Of a DNA stretch of 64,000 bases, positions 1-13,900 are shown piece by piece; positions within the stretch are counted from its first letter, which is position 1; the number at the start of each line of letters is the position of its first letter. The translations under genes and the position numbers were made by a program. The DNA comes from Anisus vortex. Taxonomy: Eukaryota > Mollusca > Gastropoda > Planorbidae. The stretch spans positions 25,072,829 through 25,136,828 of the forward strand of contig OX421495.1 of assembly GCA_949126835.1 (NCBI GenBank). Direction: 5' to 3'. The notes under the pieces were generated by a model. That model ran no database searches. It was given only the letters and a program-made list of their open reading frames with translations, and was not told where the DNA came from.

Positions 1-3000
1 GTACGGTTGAGTCGGGACTGGATAAGTGTATAGTTGTGTATGTCTGGTTTGTACGGTTGAGTCGAGACTGGATAAGTGTATAGTTGTGTATGTCTTGTTT
101 GTATAGTTGAGCCTGGACTGGATAAGGGTATAGTTGTGTATCTCTGGTTTGTATGGTTGAGTCGGGACAGGATAAGAAAATAGTTGTGTATGTCTGGTTT
201 GTACGGTTGAGTCGGGACTGGATAAAAGTATAGTTGTATATGTCTAGTTTGTATGGTTGAGTCGGGACTGGATAAGTGTATAGTTGTATATGTCTTGTTT
301 GTATGGTTGAGTCGGGACTGGATAAGTGCATAGTTGTGTATGTCTTGTTTGTATGGTTGAGTCGGGACTGGTTAAGTGTATAGTTGTATATGTCTTGTTT
401 GTACGGTTTAGTCGGGACTGGATAAGTGTATAGTTGTGTATGTCTTGTTTGTACGGTTGAGTCGGGACTGGATAAGTGTATAGTTGTGTATGTCTTGTTT
501 GTATGGTTGAGTCGGGACTGAATAAGTGTATAGTTGTGTATGTCTTGTTTGTATGGTTGAGTCGGGACTGGATAAGTGTATAGTTGTGTATGTCTTGTTT
601 GTACGAATTAGTCGGGACTGGATAAGTGTATAGTTGTGTATGTCTTGTTTGTATAGTTGAGCCGGGACTGGATAAGTGTATAGTTGTGTATGTCTCGTTT
701 GTACGGTTGAGTCGGGACTGGATAAGTGTATAGTTGTGTATGTCTTGTTTGTATAGTTGAGCCGGGACTGGATAAGGGTATAGTTGTGTATGTCTGGTTT
801 GTATGGTTGAGTCGGGACTGGATAAGAGTATAGTTGTGTATGTCTGGTTTGTACGGTTGAGTCGGGACTGGATAAAAGTATAGTTGTATATGTCTTGTTT
901 TTATGGTTGAGTCGGGACTGGATAAGTGTATAGTTGTATATGTCTTGTTTGTATGGTTGAGTCGGGACTGGATAAGTGTATAGTTGTGTATGTCTTGTTT
1001 GTACGGTTTAGTCGGGACTGGATAAGTGTATAGTTGTGTATGTCTTGTTTGTATAGTTGAGCCGGGACTGGATAAGTGTATAGTTGTGTATGTCTCGTTT
1101 GTACGGTTGAGTCGGGACTGGATAAGTGTATAGTTGTGTATGTCTTGTTTGTATAGTTGAGCCGGGACTGGATAAGTGTATAGTTGTGTATGTCTCGTTT
1201 GTACGGTTGAGTCGGGACTGGATAAGTGTATAGTTGTGTATGTCTTGTTTGTATAGTTGAGCCGGGACTAGATAAGGGTATAGTTGTGTATGTCTGGTTT
1301 GTATGGTTGAGTCGGGACTGGATAAGAGTATAGTTGTGTATGTCTGGTTTGTACGGTTGAGTCGGGACTGGATAAAAGTATAGTTGTATATGTCTTGTTT
1401 GTATAGTTGAGCCGGGACTGGATAAGGGTATAGTTGTGTATGTCTGGTTTGTATGGTTGAGTCGGGACTGGATAAGAGTATAGTTGTGTATGTCTGGTTT
1501 GTACGGTTGAGTCGGGACTGGATAAAAGTATAGTTGTATATGTCTTGTTTTTATGGTTGAGTCGGGACTGGATAAGTGTATAGTTGTATATGTCTTGTTT
1601 GTATGGTTGAGTCGGGACTGGATAAGTGCATAGTTGTGTATGTCTAGTTTGTATGGTTGATTCGGGACTGGATAAGTGTATAGTTGTGTATGTCTTGTTT
1701 GTACGGTTGAGTCGGGACTGGATAAGTGTATAGTTGTGTATGTCTTGTTTGTACGGTTGAGTCGGGACTGGATAAGTGTATAGTTGTGTATGTCTGGTTT
1801 GTATGGTTGAGACGGGACAGGATAAGTGTATAGTTGTGTATGTCTTGTTTGTACGGTTGAGTCGAGACTGGATAAGTGTATAGTTGTGTATGTCTTGTTT
1901 GTATGGTTGAGTCGGGACTGGATAAAAGTATAGTTGTGTATGTCTTGTTTGTATGGTTGAGTCGGGACTGGATAAGTGTATAGATGTGTATGTCTGGTTT
2001 GTATGGTTGAGTCGGGACTGGATAAGTGTATAGTTGTGTATGTCTTGTTTGTATGGTTGAGTCGGGACTGGATAAGTGTATAGTTGTGTATGTCTTGTTT
2101 GTATGGTTGAGTCGGGACTGGATCAGTGTATAGTTGTGTATGTCTGGTTTGTATAGTTGAGTCGGGACTGGATAAGTGTATAGTTGTGTATGTCTTGTTT
2201 GTATGGTTGAGTCGGGACTGGATAAGTGTATAGTTGTGTATTTCTTGATTGTATGGTTGAGTCGGGACTGGATAAGTGTATAGTTGTATATGTCTTATTT
2301 ATATGGTTGAGTCGGGACTGGATAAGTGTATAGTTGTGTATGTCTTGTTTGTATGGTTGAGTCGGGACTGGATAAGTGTATAGTTGTGTATGTCTTGTTT
2401 GTACGGTAAAGTCGGGACTGGATAAGTGTATAGTTGTGTATGTCTGGTTTGTATGGTTGAGTCGGGACTGGATAAGTGTATAGTTGTGTATGTCTTGTTT
2501 GTATGGTTGAGTCGGGACTGAATAAGTGTATAGTTGTGTATGTCTTGTTTGTATGGTTGAGTCGGGACTGGATAAGTGTATAGTTGTGTATGTCTTGTTT
2601 GTACGGTTGAGTCGGGACTGGATAAGTGTATAGTTGTGTATGTCTGGTTTGTATGGTAGAGTCGGGACTGGATAAGTGTATAGTTGTGTATGTCTGGTTT
2701 GTACGGTTTAGTCGGGACTTGATAAGTGTATAGTTGTGTATGTCTGGTTTGTACGGTTGAGTCGGGACTGGATAAGTGTATAGTTGTGTATGTCTGGTTT
2801 GTACAGTTGAGTCGAGACTGGATAAGTGTATAGTTGTGTATGTCTTGTTTGTATAGTTGAGCCTGGACTGGATAAGGGTATAGTTGTGTATCTCTGGTTT
2901 GTATGGTTGAGTCGGGACAGGATAAGAGTATAGTTGTGTATGTCTGGTTTGTACGGTTGAGTCGGGACTGGATAAAAGTATAGTTGTATATGTCTAGTTT

Positions 3001-6000
3001 GTATGGTTGAGTCGGGACTGGATAAGTGTATAGTTGTATATGTCTTGTTTGTATGGTTGAGTCGGGACTGGATAAGTGCATAGTTGTGTATGTCTTGTTT
3101 GTATGGTTGAGTCGGGACTGGTTAAGTGTATAGTTGTATATGTCTTGTTTGTACGGTTTAGTCGGGACTGGATAAGTGTATAGTTGTGTATGTCTTGTTT
3201 GTACGGTTGAGTCGGGACTGGATAAGTGTATAGTTGTGTATGTCTTGTTTGTATGGTTGAGTCGGGACTGGATAAGTGTATAGTTGTGTATGTCTTGTTT
3301 GTACGGTTGAGTCGGGACTGGATAAGTGTATAGTTGTGTATGTCTGGTTTGTATGGTTGAGTCGGGACTGGATAAGTGTATAGTTGTGTATGTCTTGTTT
3401 GTATGGTTGAGTCGGGACTGAATAAGTGTATAGTTGTGTATGTCTTGTTTGTATGGTTGAGTCGGGACTGGATAAGTGTATAGTTGTGTATGTCTTGTTT
3501 GTACGGTTGAGTCGGGACTGGATAAGTGTATAGTTGTGTATGTCTGGTTTGTATGGTAGAGTCGGGACTGGATAAGTGTATAGTTGTGTATGTCTGGTTT
3601 GTACGGTTTAGTCGGGACTTGATAAGTGTATAGTTGTGTATGTCTGGTTTGTACGGTTGAGTCGGGACTGGATAAGTGTATAGTTGTGTATGTCTGGTTT
3701 GTACGGTTGAGTCGAGACTGGATAAGTGTATAGTTGTGTATGTCTTGTTTGTATAGTTGAGCCTGGACTGGATAAGGGTATAGTTGTGTATCTCTGGTTT
3801 GTATGGTTGAGTCGGGACAGGATAAGAGTATAGTTGTGTATGTCTGGTTTGTACGGTTGAGTCGGGACTGGATAAAAGTATAGTTGTATATGTCTAGTTT
3901 GTATGGTTGAGTCGGGACTGGATAAGTGTATAGTTGTATATGTCTTGTTTGTATGGTTGAGTCGGGACTGGATAAGTGCATAGTTGTGTATGTCTTGTTT
4001 GTATGGTTGAGTCGGGACTGGTTAAGTGTATAGTTGTATATGTCTTGTTTGTACGGTTTAGTCGGGACTGGATAAGTGTATAGTTGTGTATGTCTTGTTT
4101 GTACGGTTGAGTCGGGACTGGATAAGTGTATAGTTGTGTATGTCTTGTTTGTATGGTTGAGTCGGGACTGAATAAGTGTATAGTTGTGTATGTCTTGTTT
4201 GTATGGTTGAGTCGGGACTGGATAAGTGTATAGTTGTGTATGTCTTGTTTGTACGAATTAGTCGGGACTGGATAAGTGTATAGTTGTGTATGTCTTGTTT
4301 GTATAGTTGAGCCGGGACTGGATAAGTGTATAGTTGTGTATGTCTCGTTTGTACGGTTGAGTCGGGACTGGATAAGTGTATAGTTGTGTATGTCTTGTTT
4401 GTATAGTTGAGCCGGGACTGGATAAGGGTATAGTTGTGTATGTCTGGTTTGTATGGTTGAGTCGGGACTGGATAAGAGTATAGTTGTGTATGTCTGGTTT
4501 GTACGGTTGAGTCGGGACTGGATAAAAGTATAGTTGTATATGTCTTGTTTTTATGGTTGAGTCGGGACTGGATAAGTGTATAGTTGTATATGTCTTGTTT
4601 GTATGGTTGAGTCGGGACTGGATAAGTGTATAGTTGTGTATGTCTTGTTTGTACGGTTTAGTCGGGACTGGATAAGTGTATAGTTGTGTATGTCTTGTTT
4701 GTATAGTTGAGCCGGGACTGGATAAGTGTATAGTTGTGTATGTCTCGTTTGTACGGTTGAGTCGGGACTGGATAAGTGTATAGTTGTGTATGTCTTGTTT
4801 GTATAGTTGAGCCGGGACTGGATAAGTGTATAGTTGTGTATGTCTCGTTTGTACGGTTGAGTCGGGACTGGATAAGTGTATAGTTGTGTATGTCTTGTTT
4901 GTATAGTTGAGCCGGGACTAGATAAGGGTATAGTTGTGTATGTCTGGTTTGTATGGTTGAGTCGGGACTGGATAAGAGTATAGTTGTGTATGTCTGGTTT
5001 GTACGGTTGAGTCGGGACTGGATAAAAGTATAGTTGTATATGTCTTGTTTGTATAGTTGAGCCGGGACTGGATAAGGGTATAGTTGTGTATGTCTGGTTT
5101 GTATGGTTGATTTGGGACTGGATAAGAGTATAGTTGTGTATGTCTGGTTTGTACGGTTGAGTCGGGACTGGATAAAAGTATAGTTGTATATGTCTTGTTT
5201 TTATGGTTGAGTCGGGACTGGATAAGTGTATAGTTGTATATGTCTTGTTTGTATGGTTGAGTCGGGACTGGATAAGTGCATAGTTGTGTATGTCTAGTTT
5301 GTATGGTTGATTCGGGACTGGATAAGTGTATAGTTGTGTATGTCTTGTTTGTACGGTTTAGTCGGGACTGGATAAGTGTATAGTTGTGTATGTCTTGTTT
5401 GTACGGTTGAGTCGGGACTGGATAAGTGTATAGTTGTGTATGTCTGGTTTGTATGGTTGAGACGGGACAGGATAAGTGTATAGTTGTGTATGTCTTGTTT
5501 GTACGGTTGAGTCGAGACTGGATAAGTGTATAGTTGTGTATGTCTTGTTTGTATGGTTGAGTCGGGACTGGATAAAAGTATAGTTGTGTATGTCTTGTTT
5601 GTATGGTTGAGTCGGGACTGGATAAGTGTATAGATGTGTATGTCTGGTTTGTATGGTTGAGTCGGGACTGGATAAGTGTATAGTTGTGTATGTCTTGTTT
5701 GTATGGTTGAGTCGGGACTGGATAAGTGTATAGTTGTGTATGTCTTGTTTGTATGGTTGAGTCGGGACTGGATCAGTGTATAGTTGTGTATGTCTGGTTT
5801 GTATAGTTGAGTCGGGACTGGATAAGTGTATAGTTGTGTATGTCTTGTTTGTATGGTTGAGTCGGGACTGGATAAGTGTATAGTTGTGTATTTCTTGATT
5901 GTATGGTTGAGTCGGGACTGGATAAGTGTATAGTTGTATATGTCTTATTTATATGGTTGAGTCGGGACTGGATAAGTGTATAGTTGTGTATGTCTTGTTT

Positions 6001-8296
6001 GTATGGTTGAGTCGGGACTGGATAAGTGTATAGTTGTGTATGTCTTGTTTGTACGGTTAAGTCGGGACTGGATAAGTGTATAGTTGTGTATGTCTGGTTT
6101 GTATGGTTGAGTCGGGACTGGATAAGTGTATAGTTGTGTATGTCTTGTTTGTATGGTTGAGTCGGGACTGAATAAGTGTATAGTTGTGTATGTCTTGTTT
6201 GTATGGTTGAGTCGGGACTGGATAAGTGTATAGTTGTGTATGTCTTGTTTGTACGGTTGAGTCGGGACTGGATAAGTGTATAGTTGTGTATGTCTGGTTT
6301 GTATGGTAGAGTCGGGACTGGATAAGTGTATAGTTGTGTATGTCTGGTTTGTACGGTTTAGTCGGGATTTGATAAGTGTATAGTTGTGTATGTCTGGTTT
6401 GTACGGTTGAGTCGGGACTGGATAAGTGTATAGTTGTGTATGTCTGGTTTGTACGGTTGAGTCGAGACTGGATAAGTGTATAGTTGTGTATGTCTTGTTT
6501 GTATAGTTGAGCCTGGACTGGATAAGGGTATAGTTGTGTATCTCTGGTTTGTATGGTTGAGTCGGGACAGGATAAGAGTATAGTTGTGTATGTCTGGTTT
6601 GTACGGTTGAGTCGGGACTGGATAAAAGTATAGTTGTATATGTCTAGTTTGTATGGTTGAGTCGGGACTGGATAAGTGTATAGTTGTATATGTCTTGTTT
6701 GTATGGTTGAGTCGGGACTGGATAAGTGCATAGTTGTGTATGTCTTGTTTGTATGGTTGAGTCGGGACTGGTTAAGTGTATAGTTGTATATGTCTTGTTT
6801 GTACGGTTTAGTCGGGACTGGATAAGTGTATAGTTGTGTATGTCTTGTTTGTACGGTTGAGTCGGGACTGGATAAGTGTATAGTTGTGTATGTCTTGTTT
6901 GTATGGTTGAGTCGGGACTGAATAAGTGTATAGTTGTGTATGTCTTGTTTGTATGGTTGAGTCGGGACTGGATAAGTGTATAGTTGTGTATGTCTTGTTT
7001 GTACGAATTAGTCGGGACTGGATAAGTGTATAGTTGTGTATGTCTTGTTTGTATAGTTGAGCCGGGACTGGATAAGTGTATAGTTGTGTATGTCTCGTTT
7101 GTACGGTTGAGTCGGGACTGGATAAGTGTATAGTTGTGTATGTCTTGTTTGTATAGTTGAGCCGGGACTGGATAAGGGTATAGTTGTGTATGTCTGGTTT
7201 GTATGGTTGAGTCGGGACTGGATAAGAGTATAGTTGTGTATGTCTGGTTTGTACGGTTGAGTCGGGACTGGATAAAAGTATAGTTGTATATGTCTTGTTT
7301 TTATGGTTGAGTCGGGACTGGATAAGTGTATAGTTGTATATGTCTTGTTTGTATGGTTGAGTCGGGACTGGATAAGTGTATAGTTGTGTATGTCTTGTTT
7401 GTACGGTTGAGTCGGGACTGGATAAGTGTATAGTTGTGTATGTCTGGTTTGTACGGTTGAGTCGGGACTGGATAAGTGTATAGTTGTGTATGTCTCGTTT
7501 GTACGGTTGAGTCGGGACTGGATAAGTGTATAGTTGTGTATGTCTTGTTTGTATAGTTGAGCCGGGACTGGATAAGGGTATAGTTGTGTATGTCTGGTTT
7601 GTATGGTTGAGTCGGGACTGGATAAGAGTATAGTTGTGTATGTCTCGTTTGTACGGTTGAGTCGGGACTGGATAAGTGTATAGTTGTATATGTCTTGTTT
7701 GTATGGTTGAGTCGGGACTGGATAAGTGTATAGTTGTATATGTCTTGTTTGTATGGTTGAGTCGGGACTGGATAAGTGCATAATTGTGTATGTCTTGTTT
7801 GTATGGTTGAGTCGGGACTGGATAAGTGTATAGTTGTGTATGTCTTGTTTGTACGGTTGAGTCGGGACTGGATACGTGTATAGTTGTGTATGTCTTGTTT
7901 GTACGGTTGAGTCGGGACTGGATAAGTGTATAGTTGTGTATGTCTTGTTTGTGAGGTAGAGTCGGGACTGAATAAGTGTATAGTTGTGTATGTCTTGTTT
8001 GTATGGTTGAGTCGGGACTGGATAAGTGTATAGTTGTGTATGTCTTGTTTGTACGGTTGAGTCGGGACTGGATAAGTGTATAGTTGTGTATGTCTGGTTT
8101 GTATGGTTGAGTCGGGACTGGATAAGTGTATAGTTGTGTATGTCTGGTTTGTACGGTTGAGTCGGGACTGGATAAGTGTATAGTTGTGTATGTCTTGTTT
8201 GTATAGTTGAGCCGGGACTGGATAAGAGTATAGTTGTGTATGTCTGGTTTGTATGGTTGAGTCGGGACTGGATAAGTGTATAGTTGTGTATGTCTT
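1..8296. repeat. 50-bp satellite array, left block (satellite 1)
   Basis: About 166 head-to-tail copies of a 50-bp unit, recognisable by its core GAGTCGGGACTGGATAAG, start at the window edge and run unbroken to the LTR element. Variant units recur at fixed distances: TCTCTGGTTT at 141, 2891, 3791 and 6541, GTACGAATTA at 601, 4251 and 7001, and TAGATGTGTA at 1981 and 5631. This gives a higher-order repeat of 2750 bp (55 units) with an extra 900-bp (18-unit) internal duplication. The minus strand has few stops, so long antisense open frames of 50-residue period arise; I treat them as by-products. Because the same satellite sits between exons 2 and 3 of gene B, this block is inferred to lie in the matching intron of gene A. 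Confidence 0.97.
8292..8296. other. Left target-site duplication of the LTR element
   Basis: GTCTT directly before the 5' LTR is repeated at 15628-15632 after the 3' LTR. Removing the element and one copy restores a normal satellite unit (TGTATGTCTTGTTTG), which fixes the insertion point to the base. Confidence 0.95.
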
Positions 8297-8751
8297 TGCT
8301 ATGAAGCCATAAAATAATATATAGGTAGTAGCTATATTAATAATGAAAAAGTCGAAATAAAACCCATTTTTGGATATTAAGAAAACCTATATCGGAAGTA
8401 GATATAGTCAAGTGACTGTCCATGCGGTCGGCAGTCTTTTCTCATAACTCACAAGGAACGCAGGCATTATTTTAGACTCAGGAAAAATAAATAAAATTGT
8501 GTATTATGTTGATACTATAAAGCTATATTTGTTCATTGGATGTGAAGTGTCAACTGTTAATGAATTGTTATTAAATAATATGCTGCAATAAGTCGTTCTT
8601 TTATTATTTACAAGTTTGGAAGTTATATTGTGGTGATGTCGTCCATTTTGATGTTCAAATCAATCAAATAATTCAGCTACTGCAACTCAAATACTCTGAG
8701 AAGACTGGTGGTAATGTTTGATAGTCCAATAATAATAATAGGACATCAACA
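8297..8751 (+). repeat. 5' LTR
   Basis: 455 bp bounded by TG...CA. Nearly identical to 15173-15627. It contains an AATAAATAAA stretch near 8486 that could serve as a polyadenylation signal; I could not place a TATA box with confidence. Confidence 0.95.
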
Positions 8752-8755
8752 GGTT

Positions 8756-8773
8756 TGGTGGCAGCTAACGGAG
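8756..8773 (+). promoter_or_regulatory. Candidate primer-binding site
   Basis: Four bases after the 5' LTR the sequence TGGTGGCAGCTAACGGAG begins with the TGG expected opposite a tRNA CCA end. I did not identify the matching tRNA. Confidence 0.5.
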
Positions 8774-10948
8774 AGAGAAGCTGAAGGATATAATATTATG
8801 TTCAAATTCGAAACTTTTTGAACTTTTTGAAGACGTACTACAAACCACATGGAAAATTATGTGAGTACCAGTTTTTGAACAAAACTGAAGCCTGAGTCAA
8901 TTATTTCAAATACATATACTATTTATATGATTGAGCACTATAATAGCTCTAAGAAAATATAACATTTGTACACCGATGACAAATATTTCATCATTGGAAA
9001 ATTCGATACAAAAAATCGAAAAAAAGTGACTATACGCAGATCATTATTTAATATTTGCAACCGGAAAAAGTTTCGTTCCCACATGTTATCAACAAGGAAC
9101 CTAAACTATATACATATGTTCAAATCCGATGTTCAAATCCGATGTGACACAACCATGTGTTGAATTTTATGTAGCCTACATAACCATATGTTCAAATCCG
9201 ATGTGACACAACGATGTGTTGAATTTTATGTAGAATAACCACATGTTCAAATCCGATGTGACACGACCAGGTGTTGAAATCTGATGTGTTGAAGTCCGAT
9301 GTGCTTATCGGAAGATAAATAAATAACATTAAATAACTTTAAATATAATTAATATTTAATCTGTATACCAAAGACTTTGACATTAATTTTAATTAATGGT
9401 ATACATTTTTTTCTTGTGTTCATTCTAAAATTGGATTATACCATACTGAAGTGGAAACTTGAAGCAACTCAACTTGATACAGTGTGAACATTCATTGGAT
9501 TATTAAATAATTAATTAAGTTTCTTCTGGATTTCTACTCTGGATTTACATTGCAGTAATTTCATACAGTGAATGTGTTTTCATTTGGATTATTAAGTAAT
9601 CTTTAATTTAATCATATTTTTTACATTCATTAGTATGAATTATATATATATATATGTATTATTTATGTATAAAGCGGGCTCTGGTTGGCGGGACTTTCTA
9701 AAATAAATCTCTTGTCTATTCTTATTCTGTCTATCATCTATTTCTATTTCTTAAAAGAGATTGATTAGAAATGATTCTTTGTTAGGGTTATTTCTGTTAG
9801 TTGTCTTGACTTTGTTTGTTATTGTTAAGAATTATTAAAGTAAAATTACTATAGTCTTGTCAATGTTATACATGTTGTGATTCTTTGTCAAAAATTCCTC
9901 TATCATTTGTGGTCCAAGCAGCATTAGTGTATTGTGATTGTGTTTTTTTTTCTATTGTTACTTGATATAATTTTTTTGTTGTGTATTTTTTTAGATATCA
10001 TTAATATGCATTGGTTAGTTTTTGCTCTCTGAGTATAATGGTCTATGGTAAGAACATTAACAATAATAAGTTCACCTAGATAATAATAATATGAATATTC
10101 ACATTCATAACTATATAATTTAAGTAGTGCCCAAATACATGTAACTACAATTAACAAAATAATAATTGATATCTAATACATGTAACTACAAATGTACAAA
10201 ATATTCACAATATAACAGGTAAAATAACCTAAATAAAAATAATATTGTGCTTTGCAGTGCTACTGTAATAATATTATCTAGAATTTACATTGCTATTAAT
10301 TATAGTAAAATTATTGTGTATTGGCATTAATGAAAATGTACTTCCAGTAATCACTATGAAAATGTACTTCCAATACTGATAATAATTACATCCATTTCAA
10401 TTGCTCATAAGAATAATATCATAGTGGCTTATGATAACATTAATCTAATTGTTATATGCCATCCTCAATAATAATAATAATATTATCTATGTGCTACCAT
10501 TGGTAATAATAAGATTGTACGGTGCTTTGCGGAAAATAATTGTGCAACCTATATAGTAATAATAAGTCACAATAGCAAAAAGTGACTTGCACTTGCTTTA
10601 AACTCTACTATAAAATTGCTAATAATAATAAAATAAACAAGCCATAATAGAAAATGTGTCTTGGCTTAGCATACTTGTTGACATTCTAGCATTTTGCATT
10701 CTGAATTATAAACATTTTACTACAGCATAGGATTAAAAAAAAAAAAAAAAGTTGCTGTGATATTATATGACTGCTCATTCTGTATTTAATAAATATTGTC
10801 ATTCAGTAATATAAAAATGCTCATTCAGTAATTAATAAATATTGCCATCCAGTATAGGAATAAAACATTGCTGTACTATAAAATAGTGCATTATAATAAT
10901 TGTACTGTACTATAATATAATAAATCTTGACATTCATAATAAACAATA
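8774..10948 (+). other. Non-coding leader of the LTR element, with a short tandem repeat
   Basis: About 2.2 kb, AT-rich, without a supportable gene. At roughly 9113-9310 the motif TTCAAATCCGATGTGACAC recurs at 9132, 9191 and 9246 (55-59 bp spacing), followed by shorter GATGTG-containing pieces. TATAAAG lies near 9667 and AATAAA near 9700, but no transcript boundary can be assigned. The short open frames here show no protein-like features. Confidence 0.6.
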
Positions 10949-13900
10949 ATGGAGTCAAAGGTTCAATTACTCTATGATGAGGCTGAATTGTTGGCAAAAA
11001 AATATGGTATTACTGATAAGAAGGAATATCAGGAATTTGTTGAAAATAAAGTTAAACAATTGAAAAAAGAATTAGCAGATAAGGAAAGAGATGAACGAGC
11101 AGAATTAAGGGCTCATGAAATTAAACAAAAAGAACTTGATAATGAAATTAAACAAAAAGAACTTGATAATGAAATTAAACAAAAAGAACTAGAAATGAAT
11201 AAAGAAAAAGAATTGAAAGCACTAGAATTAAAAGAAAAAGAATTACAGTTGAATAAAGAAAAAGAAATTCAATTGAAAGAAACTCAACTAAAATTAACTC
11301 ATGAATTGGAGTTGGCTAAATTACAAAATACTAAAGTTGAGCAAACAAATAATGAAAAATCAAAACATAGTGTAAGATTTAAAATGCCTCCTTTTGATGG
11401 AAAAGAGAAAATTGTTGATTTTCTAAATTTATTTGAAGCAACATGTAAAGGATATGGGATTCCCATTTCAGAATATTACATTCACCTTATCCCACAATTG
11501 AAAGATAAGGGTAGGGAAGCACTATCACATATTGATAAAGAAATAACTGATTATGCCATTATCAAAGAACAGTTAATTAAATTCTTTATCCACTCTGAGG
11601 ATTATTACAGACAAAAGTTTCATAACTTTATCTTAACAGACAAGATAGAACCGAGAGCTTTTGTGTCTGAAGTGAAAACATTTTTACTTACCTGGTTAGA
11701 CTTAGTAAAAATAGATACCAAAAATCCTAATGAGATTATAGAAATCATGGTTGTTGATAAAGTATTAGAACAAGCTTCTAAACCATTGTTTACTCACATT
11801 ATGGAAAGAAAAGTTAAGACAGTTGAGAGTTTGATAGATGCAATCTCAAATTTTAAGGATAGTCATCCTAATGTAGAACTGACTAAACAAAATCAAACAG
11901 TAAATACAATTCAACATAGAAGAAGGAGCTATTCACCTCCTAGGTCTAGACATAATCAATTTGGCAATAGAAAAAAATTTGGTAATCAACCAAAATCTAA
12001 TAATTATAGATGTATTTTTTGCAATGGTACAAACCATTCATCAGAATATTGTTACAGAAATAACAATGCAAGAGGTAGAAATTTCAATCCAAACTTCAAT
12101 AGATCAAATGTTGATCATAAAGGTTTTTCAAATCAAAATTTTTCTAATTTTGATAATAGAAACTTTCCAAATCAGAATTTTTCAAATTTTGGAAACAGAA
12201 ATATGCCAAATCAGAATTTTTCCAATAACAATGTGCCAAATCAACATGTTGGAAGACAAGATTTTCCTAATACTCAAAACAGACCTCAATCAAATTTCCA
12301 AAATAGAAGAAATAGAGGAAAACTTAACAATTCCACATCTCAATCTAATAATGTCATATTTGAAAACAGGGGTCAGTTAATACTTTTTCCTGCTTATGTG
12401 GAAGGAAAGACCACTTACTGTCTAAGAGACACCGGAAGTAGTATAATATGCATAGATGAAAGTATCATTCCAAATCAGAAACCCACCAATATAATAAGAG
12501 TGGATACAATAAAACTTGGAAATGGTTCCACTGTAAATTGTCCTGTCACTATAATAGACATTGATTGTCCTTGGCTCACTGGAAAAGCAGAGGCAGCCAT
12601 AATGAAAAACTGTGTTGCACCTTTAATTATTGGTAATTCTTTCAATGTCAAACATGATAATAGTTTTGACATTTTTCAAAAATGGATGAATGAAAAATCC
12701 AATGACTTGAATTTGAAACCTGTTCTATTGCAAAATGAAAAGTTGGTAGATTTACCAGAACAAGAATTTTACCCTGCTCTACAAACTTTTAATTTCTTAC
12801 AAACCATAGGAAAGTCAGAAAATAATATTCTCAATGAGACACCTAATATTGACTTATCCATAAATAATGAAAAGGATAATCCTATTCCCAAATGGAATGG
12901 AACAGAAAAACTAGAACAGTATGTAAGCAAATTTGAAAGTCAATGTGAAATAAACAATGTACCAAAAGAATTACATGCTATTTCATTATGTAGACATTTA
13001 GAAGGTCATAAACAAATATTCAACATTGCTAAAAATCAAATATCTGATTTTACTAAAATGAAGAGTGAGATATTATCATACATTGATAGTCCTCATAAAA
13101 AGGAAACCCAAATGAAAAAAACAGAAAATATCAGTTTAATAAACATGCCTTTTGATGAGCTAACTCTAAAACAAGAACAGAAAGAAGATCCATACATAAT
13201 TAAAATGGTATCAGAAATTGAAAAAGGTCAGGTTAAAAATAAAAACATTGAAATAATAAATGGAATTCTCTGTAGAAAGGACACTAAATTAGATGTAACT
13301 CAAATAGTTATACCTAAAACATTAACTGTCAAAGTAATGCAAATTTCGCACAACAATGCATTGTCAGGTCATTTGAGTAGCAAGAAAACAGTTTGTAAAC
13401 TTAAAAAGAATTTCTGGTGGCCTAAAATGGAAAAAGATTTGAAAACATTTATTAAAAGCTGTGATACCTGTCTTAGACATAATAAAAAAGATTCTAAACA
13501 TAAGGCTCCAATACAAATGACCGATACCATAAATAAACCTTTTTACAAGATAGCAGTTGATATCAGAGAAAATATTCATAAGAACATGAGAAAACTAAAA
13601 GTTGGTAATAAAGTACTTGTTTATTTGCCAATTGGCAGTGGCAATACTATGGAATGGAAAGGACCTTTTGAAATAATACTTAAGCTATCTGATGTATTTT
13701 ACAAGGTTAACATTAATAATAAAGAGAAAATTGTTCATTTAAACAATTTGAGAACTTATGAAGAAAACAAAGTTTTTGAAAATAAATCAGAAGATGATTT
13801 GATAATTGAAAATAAATCAGAAGATGATATCAATAAATCAGAACATGCAAAAATGACATTAAATAAATGTTGTTCAATATTAAAAAGCTATAATAGGGAA

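Noticed and set aside
9924..10157. Small minus-strand open frame in the LTR element leader
   Set aside because: Low-complexity AT-rich sequence without recognisable features.
11961..12380. Alternative open frame inside the retroelement gag region
   Set aside because: Out-of-frame shadow of the Asn-rich gag stretch, which carries the zinc knuckle in the real frame.
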